A stretch of DNA of 41,710 nt from an uncultured Fusobacterium sp. Its GTDB lineage: Bacteria > Fusobacteriota > Fusobacteriia > Fusobacteriales > Fusobacteriaceae. The DNA lies in NCBI GenBank assembly GCA_900542625.1, contig UQOH01000009.1, positions 1 to 41,710 on the forward strand, in the 5' to 3' direction. This document shows positions 21,652-30,281 of this stretch, piece by piece (positions within the stretch are counted from its first letter, which is position 1; each line of letters begins with the position of its first letter). A program made the translations under genes and the position numbers. The notes beneath the pieces are model-generated. The model saw only the letters and a list, made by a program, of their open reading frames with translations. It was not told where the DNA came from and did no database searches.

Positions 21652-24258
21652 TTATTTTACTACTACGTTTACTATTTTTCCTGGAACAACAATTACTTTT
21701 GCTATATTTTTTCCTTCTGTATGTTTTTGTACATTTTCAATAGCTAAAGCTGCTTTTTCAATATCCTCTTTAGATGCTGTTCTTTCAACTGAGATTGAAC
21801 CTCTTACTTTTCCGTTTACCTGAACTGCGATAGTTACTTCATCTGCAATAGTTAATTTTTCATCATATTCAGGCCATGGAGCATTGAACAGGAATCCTTC
21901 TTCTCCCATAGCTTCCCATAACTCATCACAGAAATGAGGAACAAACGGAGAAAGCATAATTACTATATTTCTTAAAACTTCTCCAAATACTTTTTGAGAT
22001 TCAGAACTTTCTTTTTCTGTACCAAGTACATTTGCTCTGAAATCATATACATCATTAATAAGTTCCATGTTTCCTGCTATTGATGTATTGAAGTGATAGT
22101 TGTCTTCTATTGCCTCTGTTACTCTCTTTATTGTCTGATGAAGTTTTCTTACAAGAGCTTTATCCTCTTTTGAAAGCTCTGCATAATTAATACTTTCATC
22201 TTTTATCATATCTGTATTTTCAAGAACTACTCTCCAAACTCTGTTAAGGAATCTTGCTGCTCCTGCAAGTCCGTTTTCATTCCATTCAAGTTCTTTTTCA
22301 GGTGGTGCTGTAAACATGATAAATAATCTTGTTGTATCAGCTCCATATTTTTGAATCATAACTTCTGGGTCTACACCATTGTTTTTAGATTTTGACATTT
22401 TTTCTATTTTGATTACAAGCTCTTCACCTGTTTCAATAGAATATGCTTTATCTCCAGCTGTTCTTACTTCATGTGCAAACAGGAATCTGTTTTCTTTTTC
22501 AGAATAATATGAAGGCCCTAATACCATTCCTTGAGTTAATAATCTTTTGAATGGTTCGTTTGCTTTTAAAAGTCCTAAATCTCTTAAAACTTTTGTGAAG
22601 AATCTTGCATATAATAAGTGCATTACAGCATGCTCTACTCCACCTATATACTGATCAACAGAAGTCCATAAATCTGCTGCTGGTCCAAATGGTAAATCTA
22701 AGTTTTTAGGGTCGCAGTATCTTAAGAAATACCAAGAAGAGTCAACAAATGTATCCATTGTGTCTGTTTCTCTTCTTGCAGGTCCTCCACATACTGGACA
22801 TACTGCATGTTTATATTTTTCAGAAGTTTCTATTGGATTTCCGTTTCCTGTAAACTCTACATCTTCCGGAAGCATTACTGGAAGATTTTCATCTTTCTCC
22901 ATAACCATTCCGCATTTTTCACAATATAAAACAGGAATAGGTGTTCCCCAGTATCTCTGTCTTGAAATTCCCCAGTCTTTTAATCTGTATTTAACAGTTT
23001 TTTCTCCAACACCTTTAGCCTGAACGTAATCAGCTATTTTCTCAAGAGCCTCTTTAGAATTCATTCCGTTAAACTCTCCTGATGCTGTCATTATTCCCTC
23101 TTCAGTCATAGCTGAAGTCATTTCTGCTGCATTTAATACAATCTCTTCTTTAGTTTCTTTATTGTATCCGTTTATTACAACTTTCATTGGAAGATTATAT
23201 TTCTTTGCAAAAGCAAAGTCTCTGTCATCGTGAGCAGGAACAGCCATAACAGCTCCTGTACCATAGTTCATAAGAACATAGTCTGCTGCCCATAATTGAA
23301 CTTTATCCCCGGTAACAGGGTTGATTACATGCCATCCTGTAAATATTCCGTTTTTCTCTTTTCCTTCAGCAGTTCTTTCTATCATATCCATGTTTTTCAT
23401 GTTATGAATTGCTTCTTTGATTGAAGGATTTACTTTTATTATTTCGTCAATAATTGGATGCTCTGGTGCAACTACACAGTAAGTCACTCCATGAATAGTA
23501 TCTATTCTTGTAGTAAACATTGGAAGTTTTTCTCCAGTTTCAGCCACAGTAAATACTATCTCAGTACCAAAAGATTTTCCTATCCAGTTTTTCTGCATTG
23601 CAAGAACTTTTTCAGGCCACCCTTCTCTTAACTCTTCATGCCCTGTTAAAAGCTCGTCTGCATAGTTTGTAATTTTAAAGAACCATTGCTCTAAATCTTT
23701 TTGAATTACTTTAGTTTTTGAGTGTCTCCAGCAGTATCCATCTTCAACCTGCTCATTTGCAAGAACTGTCTGACAATCCGGACACCAGTTTACAGTTGAT
23801 TTTTTCTTATAAACCAATCCTTTATCATACATTCTTTTGAATATCCATTGGTTCCATCTGTAATATTCAGGTGTGTATGTAGCCACCTCTCTGTCCCAGT
23901 CATAAGAAAGCCCCATTAATTTAAGCTGTCTTCTCATGTTTTCTATATTAGATTTTGTCCATGTAGCTGGATGTGCTCCATGCTGAATAGCAGCGTTTTC
24001 TGCAGGAAGTCCGAAAGAATCCCATCCCATTGGATGAAGTACATTGTATCCTTTCATTTTTTTGTATCTTGCTATAACATCCCCTATTGTATAGTTTCTT
24101 GCATGTCCTACATGAAGATTTCCTGATGGATATGGCAGCATCTCTAAAACATAATAATTTTCTTTTCCTTCTTCTTTATCGTTTGTTTTAAAGAGCATGT
24201 TAGAGTTCCATTTTGCCTGCCATTTTTGTTCAACTTCTTTGAAGTTATACTCTCTCAT
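21652..24258 (-). CDS. leuS: Leucyl-tRNA synthetase
   Basis: 868-aa class I synthetase. HIGH is in PYPSGNLHVGHARNYTIGD, and the connecting zinc-type segments are CEKCG...CPVCG. The CP1 editing domain contains the threonine-rich motif MFTTRIDT and the conserved Asp in PAHDDRD. KMSKS is in IEKMSKSKNNGVDP, and the C-terminal tRNA-binding domain is complete. GAGGGG lies upstream of the ATG. It is 49 nt after the sigma-factor gene, with no room for a leucine leader. Confidence 0.98.
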   Translation of the reverse strand: MREYNFKEVEQKWQAKWNSNMLFKTNDKEEGKENYYVLEMLPYPSGNLHVGHARNYTIGDVIARYKKMKGYNVLHPMGWDSFGLPAENAAIQHGAHPATWTKSNIENMRRQLKLMGLSYDWDREVATYTPEYYRWNQWIFKRMYDKGLVYKKKSTVNWCPDCQTVLANEQVEDGYCWRHSKTKVIQKDLEQWFFKITNYADELLTGHEELREGWPEKVLAMQKNWIGKSFGTEIVFTVAETGEKLPMFTTRIDTIHGVTYCVVAPEHPIIDEIIKVNPSIKEAIHNMKNMDMIERTAEGKEKNGIFTGWHVINPVTGDKVQLWAADYVLMNYGTGAVMAVPAHDDRDFAFAKKYNLPMKVVINGYNKETKEEIVLNAAEMTSAMTEEGIMTASGEFNGMNSKEALEKIADYVQAKGVGEKTVKYRLKDWGISRQRYWGTPIPVLYCEKCGMVMEKDENLPVMLPEDVEFTGNGNPIETSEKYKHAVCPVCGGPARRETDTMDTFVDSSWYFLRYCDPKNLDLPFGPAADLWTSVDQYIGGVEHAVMHLLYARFFTKVLRDLGLLKANEPFKRLLTQGMVLGPSYYSEKENRFLFAHEVRTAGDKAYSIETGEELVIKIEKMSKSKNNGVDPEVMIQKYGADTTRLFIMFTAPPEKELEWNENGLAGAARFLNRVWRVVLENTDMIKDESINYAELSKEDKALVRKLHQTIKRVTEAIEDNYHFNTSIAGNMELINDVYDFRANVLGTEKESSESQKVFGEVLRNIVIMLSPFVPHFCDELWEAMGEEGFLFNAPWPEYDEKLTIADEVTIAVQVNGKVRGSISVERTASKEDIEKAALAIENVQKHTEGKNIAKVIVVPGKIVNVVVK

Positions 24259-24307
24259 TTTACACCCCTCTTATTTTCTATAAAATTATTTATATTTATT
24301 ATTTTAT

Positions 24308-24895
24308 TTATTTTTCTGTGCTGTCTTCTCTAAGCCAGTTTTTAACTTTCGTTTTTATTCTTTGATAAGTATTATCTACCACTTTATTAGATTTCCCTAT
24401 TCTTTCTGCAATCTCTCCATAATTATATCCTTTTATCAAATAATTGAGAACTTCTTTTTCAAGACTGCTGAAATGTTCGCTTGAATATTTTTCAAATTCT
24501 TCCATAAGTTCTTTATAAAGATAACGTTCCTCTGCATTTGAAGATTTTTCTATGTAAATTTTATCATCTATATTTTCTTCATCTGAAAGATAAGTAGTAT
24601 TTAATATCTGATTCTTTTTTGCATTTGAATTTTTTATAGCAGTTATTATCTGTCTTCTCATGCACATAAGAACAAACGTTTTAAATGAAGTTTCTTTATC
24701 AAAATCAAAGCTTTTAATTCCCTTAAGAAGCCCTATCATTCCCTCCTGAATAAGATCATCTCTGTCCCCATCTGCCAGATAATAATTTTTTGTGCTTATA
24801 TACAGGTATTTTTCATATTTTTTTAAAAGCATTTCAAAACTTTCATTATCTCCGTTTTTTGCTTTTATAAGTGCATTAATTTCTGTACTGTCCAC
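24308..24895 (-). CDS. SigH-like RNA polymerase sigma factor
   Basis: 195-aa sigma70-family factor of the SigH (sporulation/competence) type. Region 2 is DRDDLIQEGMIGLLKGIKSF followed by KTFVLMCMRRQIITAIK. Region 4 is LEKEVLNYLIKGYNYGEIAE followed by an HTH (NKVVDNTYQRIKTKV). Regions 1 and 3 are missing or minimal. Start is GTG 24893-24895 with GGGGG 8 nt upstream. It sits right after rlmB, the same linkage seen around sigH in Firmicutes. Fusobacteria do not sporulate, so its regulon is unclear. Confidence 0.88.
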   Translation of the reverse strand: MDSTEINALIKAKNGDNESFEMLLKKYEKYLYISTKNYYLADGDRDDLIQEGMIGLLKGIKSFDFDKETSFKTFVLMCMRRQIITAIKNSNAKKNQILNTTYLSDEENIDDKIYIEKSSNAEERYLYKELMEEFEKYSSEHFSSLEKEVLNYLIKGYNYGEIAERIGKSNKVVDNTYQRIKTKVKNWLREDSTEK

Positions 24896-24922
24896 AAAAA
24901 TAACCCCCTTACTAACATATCA

Positions 24923-25633
24923 TTAGTATATTGATTTTGCAACTTCTGAAAGTAAGATTCCTCCAGCTACAGACACATTTAATGAATTTATTTTTCCATG
25001 CATAGGAATTTTTATTAACACATCACAGTTGTCTTTCACTTTTTTTCTTATACCAAATCCTTCACTTCCAAGAACAATTACCGTTTTTTCAGGATATTTT
25101 TCCTCATAATAAACCTTTGCGCCGTCACCCTCTGCACCATATATCCAATATCCCAATTTCTTTAAATTATTTAAAGTGTCTGTAATATTTGTAACTTTTG
25201 CAATATCTACATATTCTATTGCCCCTGTAGATGTTTTTATAACTGTTTCGTTTATATGTACTGAATTTCTTTCAGGAATAACTATTCCAAGAACACCGAA
25301 AATCTCTGCACTTCTTATTATAGCTCCAAAGTTTCTTGGATCCTGCACCCCGTCTAAAACAAGAACTATACCTTTGTTTGCAAGAGCTGCCTTTTCCAAA
25401 AATTCATTTATATCAACATAATAATCATAAGAGTTTATATATGCCACAACTCCTTGAGAATTTTCAGCTTTCTTTTTTATAAACTGCACTTTAATGTTTC
25501 TTTCTGAGGCTTTTCTTTTGATGATATTTATTTTATCCTCTCTTATCCCCTGAAATATCTCTATTTTTTCTATATTTTTTTCTTTGTTATCCAGTATTTC
25601 CATTACCGGATTTATACCTATTATTTTCTCCAT
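24923..25633 (-). CDS. rlmB: 23S rRNA (guanosine-2'-O)-methyltransferase RlmB (TrmH family)
   Basis: 236-aa SPOUT methyltransferase. The N-terminal L30e-like substrate-binding domain starts GINPVMEIL. The trefoil-knot motifs are LDGVQDPRNFGAIIRSAE, VIVLGSEGFGI and IPMHGKINSLNVSVAGGI. These match the TrmH/RlmB group that modifies 23S or tRNA guanosines. It starts 9 nt after murA ends, so is translationally close-coupled. Confidence 0.93.
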   Translation of the reverse strand: MEKIIGINPVMEILDNKEKNIEKIEIFQGIREDKINIIKRKASERNIKVQFIKKKAENSQGVVAYINSYDYYVDINEFLEKAALANKGIVLVLDGVQDPRNFGAIIRSAEIFGVLGIVIPERNSVHINETVIKTSTGAIEYVDIAKVTNITDTLNNLKKLGYWIYGAEGDGAKVYYEEKYPEKTVIVLGSEGFGIRKKVKDNCDVLIKIPMHGKINSLNVSVAGGILLSEVAKSIY

Positions 25634-25642
25634 CAGTTCTCC

Positions 25643-26926
25643 TTATATCTCTTCTTTAATTCTTTCTATATCTGCTCCCAGAGATTTAAGTCTGATTTCA
25701 AGTTTTTCATATCCCCTGTCCACATGATATATTCTGTTTACTATACTTTCTCCTTCTGCTTTCAGTGCTGCAAGCACAAGAGATGCTCCTGCTCTCAAAT
25801 CACTTGCCATTACCTTAGCTGATGAGAAATTATCTATTCCGTTTACTACTGCCACATTTCCCTCTGTTGAAATACTGCATCCCATTCTGTTAAGCTCAGG
25901 AACATGCATAAATCTATTTTCAAAAATTGTTTCTTTTATTTCGCTGCTTCCCTTTACAAGACACATAAGAGTCATCATTGGAGACTGTAAATCTGTTGGA
26001 AATCCAGGATAAGGCATTGTTGTAACTTTCACAGATTTAAGGTCTTTCAGCTTTGAAGTAACTCTGAATATTCCGTCTTTTATTTCATAAGTCACTCCCA
26101 TTTCACGAAGTTTCATCAAAAAACTTTCAAGATCGTGTTCATTTACATCTTTTACCCCGATATCTCCATTGTCAAACATCACTGCTGCAATAATAAATGT
26201 TCCTGCAACTATTCTGTCCGGCATAACTGTATACTCACATGGATAAAGTTTTTCAACACCTGTTATTACAAGTCTTCCTCCGCCAATCCCATCTATTTTG
26301 GCTCCCATTTTGTTAAGGAAATTGCAAAGATCATCTATTTCAGGCTCTCTTGCTGCATTTTCTATTACGGTTGTTCCCTCTGCTTTTACAGCAGCCATAA
26401 TTATATTTTCAGTTGCTCCCACGCTTGGAAAATCAAGAATTATTTTGTTTCCTTTAAGTTTTGTTCCCTCTGAAACTTTTCCTTCTACATATCCGTGGTC
26501 TATTGTTATATCCACTCCAAGGGCCTCAAAACCTTTCAGATGAAGATCAACAGGTCTTGCACCGATTGCACAGCCTCCCGGAAGAGAAACCCTTGCTGTC
26601 CCCTCATGTGCAAGCATAGGACCCATAACAAGAAAAGATGCTCTCATTTTCTTTACAAGCTCATAAGAAGCCTCTAAATTTTTCAGTCCTTCGTTAATTA
26701 TTTTATAGCTGTTTTTATCCAGTTTTTCTATTGAAAGTCCAAGACTTTCTAAAAGTTTAATTAAAGTTCTTATATCCATTAAATCAGGAACATTTTTTAA
26801 TATATACGTTCCTTTCTCTACAAGAGTTGCAATAAAAATAGGCAGAGCTGCATTTTTCGCTCCCTCTACCTCTAAAATTCCTTTTAACTTTCTTCCACCT
26901 TTTATCTTAAAAGCTTCTACACCCAT
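25643..26926 (-). CDS. murA: UDP-N-acetylglucosamine 1-carboxyvinyltransferase
   Basis: 427-aa enzyme of the first committed peptidoglycan step, transferring enolpyruvate from PEP to UDP-GlcNAc. The N-terminal EGAKNAALP carries the conserved Lys-Asn, the catalytic cysteine is C119 in LPGGCAIGARPVDLH (fosfomycin-target Cys), and DLRAGASLVLAALKAEG is near the C-terminus. The start ATG overlaps the DUF1694 stop (TAATG), so the two genes are coupled. Confidence 0.97.
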   Translation of the reverse strand: MGVEAFKIKGGRKLKGILEVEGAKNAALPIFIATLVEKGTYILKNVPDLMDIRTLIKLLESLGLSIEKLDKNSYKIINEGLKNLEASYELVKKMRASFLVMGPMLAHEGTARVSLPGGCAIGARPVDLHLKGFEALGVDITIDHGYVEGKVSEGTKLKGNKIILDFPSVGATENIIMAAVKAEGTTVIENAAREPEIDDLCNFLNKMGAKIDGIGGGRLVITGVEKLYPCEYTVMPDRIVAGTFIIAAVMFDNGDIGVKDVNEHDLESFLMKLREMGVTYEIKDGIFRVTSKLKDLKSVKVTTMPYPGFPTDLQSPMMTLMCLVKGSSEIKETIFENRFMHVPELNRMGCSISTEGNVAVVNGIDNFSSAKVMASDLRAGASLVLAALKAEGESIVNRIYHVDRGYEKLEIRLKSLGADIERIKEEI

Positions 26927-27486
26927 TATTCCTTAATTCCTTCCTTTTCTTCTTCACATATAGGGCATTTTTTCCCTAACAGCCTGTCAAAAATATCTAA
27001 TTTATCAAAACGTTTAGCATACAATGGGATTTTATCCGATACCATTGTGTAGTGCCTTCTGCAGATTTTTTCTCCTTCATGTTTTGAAAAACTTGCAGAA
27101 AGTCCTAAGTCTTCATAAGGCTGACTTCTCTTTTCAAGAATTACATCTATATTTTCATTGTCAAAAGTAAGTTTAGATACTACAACAAGCCCCACATCTC
27201 CTGCAAAGGATAAACCATCTACAAGCCTGTATTTTATACCTATTTTTTCAGCTTCATCTATATAAACTTTAACTTTTTTTAGGGAAATAGTTCTGCTTAT
27301 TTTTAAAAGAACTGCATCTTCTCTCTTCATAGCAGTTACAACTTCTCTAAGAAGTTTTCCGTCAAGTTCCTGTTTTCTTACTGCAAGAATAACATTTTCT
27401 TTGAATTCTCCAAGGAAATAGTTTTTCTCAACCTGAACCTGCTGAAACTTTATTTTTGTTTTCTCAACCTCATCAAATAGTTCCAT
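26926..27486 (-). CDS. DUF1694 (YueI-like) protein with a C-terminal cysteine motif
   Basis: 186 aa. The central ~120 residues fit the YueI/DUF1694 pattern: NYFLGEFKENVILAVRKQEL, then an alternating helix/strand region ending DVGLVVVSK. It resembles RNA-binding L7Ae-type folds; function unknown. The C-terminal extension has CRRHYT and CPIC, a possible small metal site not usual in YueI. GGGG lies about 15 nt upstream of the ATG, a rather long gap. First gene of the unit running into murA. Confidence 0.75.
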   Translation of the reverse strand: MELFDEVEKTKIKFQQVQVEKNYFLGEFKENVILAVRKQELDGKLLREVVTAMKREDAVLLKISRTISLKKVKVYIDEAEKIGIKYRLVDGLSFAGDVGLVVVSKLTFDNENIDVILEKRSQPYEDLGLSASFSKHEGEKICRRHYTMVSDKIPLYAKRFDKLDIFDRLLGKKCPICEEEKEGIKE

Positions 27487-27535
27487 GTTTTTCTGTCTAT
27501 ATCCCCTTCATAATAATCGCAATGTTTTTATAACA

Positions 27536-27544
27536 ATTATAACA
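27536..27544 (-). promoter_or_regulatory. Extended -10 promoter of the DUF1694-murA unit
   Basis: Minus strand TGTTATAAT, a perfect extended -10 about 50 nt before the DUF1694 start. Only a weak -35 is possible. It lies back-to-back with the plus-strand promoter at 27570-27598. Confidence 0.7.
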
Positions 27545-27569
27545 TAAATCAAGAAACTTTAAAATAAAA

Positions 27570-27598
27570 TTGGTTACAAGATAGAAAAATGATATAAT
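27570..27598 (+). promoter_or_regulatory. Promoter of the exported multi-domain protein gene
   Basis: -35 TTGGTT (27570-27575), 17-nt spacer ending in TGA, -10 TATAAT (27593-27598). A leader of about 60 nt follows before the ATG at 27665. Confidence 0.75.
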
Positions 27599-27664
27599 TT
27601 TATTAAATAAATATAAGGCAAAAATCTTTTTTGTTCACAATTTTTTTTGCATTGGAGTAGATAT

Positions 27665-28720
27665 ATGAAGAAAATAATTATTTTTATATTTCTTTTTTTT
27701 ACTGTTTCAGTTTTTTCTAAAAATGTGGAAATAGATTTTCATTTTGATATAGATTCCGGGCTCATTTATTACAGCAACGCTGATATTGACTCCATAGGAA
27801 ATCTTACTACTATCAATTTTGATAAAAAAGATATAAAAATCACTTTAAAAGACGGAATATATATTTTTGGTTTTTATGACAACAAAGACAGATATCTTTT
27901 TAAAAAACTGTATATTTCAGACAATAGAAGTTTTAATATACAATTTATCCCTGAAAAAAGTATTTCTCTGACTGGAACAATCACTGAAAAAAATCTTCCT
28001 CTCAGCAATGTTAAAGTCACTTTTGCTGATTCTATGGGACGTGAATATTCTGTTATTTCAGATGAAAAAGGAAATTATTCACTTAATCTTCCTCCTGAAA
28101 AATATATTCTTTTAAGTTCTCAGTTTGGATATGAAATTACAGATAAAAATATTAATTTTGATTTTTCTCAGCCAAATAATTCCTATACAATACCAATACA
28201 TTTTGAAAAATCATCAGGAAAAATAAAAGGGAAAGTCCTTAGCGATAAAAATACACCTGTACAGAAAGCCAAAATTTTTATCTCAAACAATAAAAAAGAT
28301 AAAATCATCTATACAGATATTGATGGAAATTTTTCCACAAATTTAAACGAAGGTATTACAGCAATAAAAATTTCAAGAGATGGTTTTTTCCCAACAGCAT
28401 TTATTAATAGTTTTACAAGAAATGATACTCTGAAACTGCATAAATTTGTTTTAAGAAAAAAAACATATTTTATTTCAGGGTCTGTTATAAACGATGTCCT
28501 GCCAATAAAAAATCAGGAAATATATCTTTTTTCAATCAACGGCTCTCTTCTTGATAAAGCTGTAACCAATGAAAATGGAAATTTTAAATTTTTAAACATT
28601 GATAAAGAACGAGTGTATATTTATATTCCTGAAAGTGAAAACTATGAAGAATATAAATCAGACTTAATGGATATTGAAAAAAGCATTGAAAATAATATAA
28701 TCCTATTGGAAAAGAAATAA
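27665..28720 (+). CDS. Exported protein with three carboxypeptidase-regulatory-like beta domains
   Basis: 351 aa with a clear signal peptide (MKKIIIFIFLFFTVSVFS, no lipobox cysteine). After a ~90-residue unique N-terminal domain there are three copies of a transthyretin/CarboxypepD_reg-like beta-sandwich. They begin at about LTGTITEKNLPL, IKGKVLSDKNTP and ISGSVINDVLPI, and each holds the hallmark D/N-E-x-G-N-F/Y segment (DEKGNYSL, DIDGNFST, NENGNFKF). Such domains usually serve adhesion or structural roles outside the cytoplasm. ATG chosen because GGAG lies 7 nt upstream. No enzyme domain seen; function unknown. Monocistronic. Confidence 0.75.
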   Translation: MKKIIIFIFLFFTVSVFSKNVEIDFHFDIDSGLIYYSNADIDSIGNLTTINFDKKDIKITLKDGIYIFGFYDNKDRYLFKKLYISDNRSFNIQFIPEKSISLTGTITEKNLPLSNVKVTFADSMGREYSVISDEKGNYSLNLPPEKYILLSSQFGYEITDKNINFDFSQPNNSYTIPIHFEKSSGKIKGKVLSDKNTPVQKAKIFISNNKKDKIIYTDIDGNFSTNLNEGITAIKISRDGFFPTAFINSFTRNDTLKLHKFVLRKKTYFISGSVINDVLPIKNQEIYLFSINGSLLDKAVTNENGNFKFLNIDKERVYIYIPESENYEEYKSDLMDIEKSIENNIILLEKK

Positions 28721-28747
28721 GAATTGCTATTTAAATATTAAAAAAAC

Positions 28748-28800
28748 CAGCTGCCTATATTTTTGTAAGTAATATAAGCAGCTGATATTTTTTATTTTTT
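28748..28800 (+). terminator. Intrinsic terminator after the exported protein gene
   Basis: Stem CAGCTGC / GCAGCTG (28748-28754 with 28778-28784), extended inside by TATATT / AATATA, then a T-rich run. Confidence 0.88.
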
Positions 28801-28809
28801 AAATTTTTA

Positions 28810-28843
28810 CAAACAAATAAAAAAACTGTTGATTTCTCAACAG
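28810..28843 (-). terminator. Intrinsic terminator of the tRNA operon
   Basis: Minus-strand stem CTGTTGA / TCAACAG (28837-28843 with 28826-28832), GAAA-type 4-nt loop, then seven T and a further T-rich tract. It lies 14 nt past the last tRNA. Confidence 0.92.
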
Positions 28844-28856
28844 CTTAATTTTTAAA

Positions 28857-28940
28857 TGGTGCGAAGAGAGGGACTTGAACCCTCACGTCTGAGACACTAG
28901 ATCCTAAGTCTAGCGCGTCTGCCAATTCCGCCATCCTCGC
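28857..28940 (-). tRNA. tRNA-Leu (UAG)
   Basis: Class II tRNA with a long variable arm. Acceptor stem GCGAGGA pairs with TCTTCGC (one G-U); anticodon loop CTTAGGA gives UAG; T-arm GGTTCAAGTC; CCA is encoded. Last of six tRNAs in the minus-strand operon. Confidence 0.97.
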
Positions 28941-28948
28941 ATATTTAT

Positions 28949-29024
28949 TGGTGCGTCATACTGGATTTGAACCAGTGACAACACGATTAAAAGTCGTGTG
29001 CTCTACCTACTGAGCTAATGACGC
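28949..29024 (-). tRNA. tRNA-Lys (UUU)
   Basis: Acceptor GCGTCAT / ATGACGC, D-arm TAGCTCAGTAGGTAGAGC, anticodon loop CTTTTAA giving UUU, T-arm GGTTCAAATCC, encoded CCA. Confidence 0.97.
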
Positions 29025-29032
29025 ATATTTGT

Positions 29033-29109
29033 TGGGGTGGCTAACGAGACTTGAACTCGCGACAACCAGTGCCACAAACTGGCGCTCTACCAACTGAACT
29101 ATAGCCACC
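29033..29109 (-). tRNA. tRNA-His (GUG)
   Basis: Anticodon loop TTGTGGC gives GUG. The extra 5' G (29109) opposite discriminator C is encoded, as required for His identity. D-arm TAGTTCAGTTGGTAGAGC; T-arm AGTTCAAGTCT; encoded CCA. Confidence 0.97.
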
Positions 29110-29122
29110 ATTTAAGATTTAA

Positions 29123-29199
<77 letters not shown>

Positions 29200-29204
29200 A
29201 AAAA

Positions 29205-29280
<76 letters not shown>

Positions 29281-29283
29281 TTC

Positions 29284-29360
29284 TGGTCGGAATAGCAAGA
29301 TTCGAACTTGCGGCCCCCTGCTCCCAAGGCAGGTGCGCTACCGGACTGCGCTATATTCCG
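29284..29360 (-). tRNA. tRNA-Pro (UGG)
   Basis: Acceptor CGGAATA / TATTCCG, D-arm TAGCGCAGTCCGGTAGCGC, anticodon loop CTTGGGA giving UGG, T-arm AGTTCGAATCT, encoded CCA. First tRNA behind the operon promoter. Confidence 0.97.
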
Positions 29361-29381
29361 ACGTCCCTTAAGACAAGAGTA

Positions 29382-29410
29382 ATAATACCATGAATATAAA
29401 AATATGTCAA
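29382..29410 (-). promoter_or_regulatory. Promoter of the six-tRNA operon
   Basis: Minus strand: consensus -35 TTGACA (29405-29410), 17-nt spacer ending TGG, -10 TATTAT (29382-29387). Same -10 and TGG as the rRNA promoter at 420-448, with a similar A/T-rich upstream run. Confidence 0.9.
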
Positions 29411-29486
29411 CAAAAAAATTAAAAATTTTTTAAAAATTTTTTCGCCCTATATCTTTTCTTTTATTTTCAATGCTTTTTTAATTTAC

Positions 29487-29516
29487 TTGAATATTGCTTT
29501 ATTATTATGATAAAAT
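29487..29516 (+). promoter_or_regulatory. Promoter of the OmpA-like lipoprotein gene
   Basis: -35 TTGAAT (29487-29492), 18-nt spacer ending in TGA, -10 TAAAAT (29511-29516). A ~85-nt A/T-rich leader follows. Confidence 0.65.
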
Positions 29517-29608
29517 AAAAATATAAAAAAATATTGTAAAATTATAAAAAAATTTTTTTATTTTTTTTATAAATTTGTAGTATTTTTTATTACAGGAGGT
29601 AATAAATT

Positions 29609-30253
29609 ATGAAAACAAAAAAAATAATAGTTGGATTTCTTCTTGCATCTAGTGTTTTTGCAGGATGTTCAAGTGGATTTGTAAGACCTGAAGGTTCTAC
29701 ATCATATACTGCTGGAGGAGCTCTTGGAGGAGCTGCTGCTGGTGCTCTTGCCGGACAAGTAATAGGAGGAGATACTAAAGGAACTTTAATCGGAGCTGCT
29801 GCCGGTGCTTTATTAGGTACTGCTGTAGGAACTTCTATGCAGAGACAAGAAAATGAATTTAGAAATGTTTTAGCTAACTCTGGAGTAGGAATTGTAAACA
29901 CAGGAAACTCTATCCTTCTTACTCTTCCAGGAGGATTAACATTCAAAACAAATGAGGCTCAAATAAAAGCTGAATTTGCAAGATCATTAAATGCTATTGC
30001 ATATGTATTAAATAACTATCCTAGTTCTAGAGTAAGAATTGTAGGATACACAGACAACACTGGTTCATACAACTACAACCTTAACCTTTCTCAACAAAGA
30101 GCATACAGCGTAAGAAATTACTTAATTTCTCAAGGTGTTTCACCAGAAAGAATGAATGCTCTTGGAATGGGTCCTGATATGCCTATAGCTTCAAATGAAA
30201 CAGCTGCAGGAAGAGAAATGAACAGAAGAGTTACTATTGAAGTTTTACCATAG
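29609..30253 (+). CDS. OmpA-family lipoprotein (YiaD/Pal-like) with glycine-zipper
   Basis: 214 aa. Lipoprotein signal peptide with lipobox VFAGC (Cys near residue 20). Next is a glycine-zipper segment of about 45 residues full of GxxxG steps (LGGAAAGALAGQVIGG then IGAAAGALLGTAVG), likely membrane-embedded. The C-terminal OmpA-like domain carries the peptidoglycan-binding hallmark GYTDNTGSYNYNLNLSQQRA, followed by NRRVTIEV. It probably tethers the outer membrane to the wall, consistent with a diderm envelope. AGGAGGT lies 9 nt upstream. Codons here are slightly richer in GGA and GCT than its neighbours, as in a highly expressed gene. Confidence 0.92.
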   Translation: MKTKKIIVGFLLASSVFAGCSSGFVRPEGSTSYTAGGALGGAAAGALAGQVIGGDTKGTLIGAAAGALLGTAVGTSMQRQENEFRNVLANSGVGIVNTGNSILLTLPGGLTFKTNEAQIKAEFARSLNAIAYVLNNYPSSRVRIVGYTDNTGSYNYNLNLSQQRAYSVRNYLISQGVSPERMNALGMGPDMPIASNETAAGREMNRRVTIEVLP

Positions 30254-30281
30254 TACTTAAAAATTAAATATTTTTTTATTA

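Noticed and set aside
24259..24307. Leucine leader peptide or T-box before leuS
   Set aside because: Only 49 nt separate the sigma-factor stop from leuS, and the spacer has no terminator hairpin.
29590..29946. Pro/Ala-rich minus-strand ORF
   Set aside because: It is the shadow of the glycine-zipper lipoprotein gene on the other strand, which has a signal peptide, a good ribosome site and a known domain.
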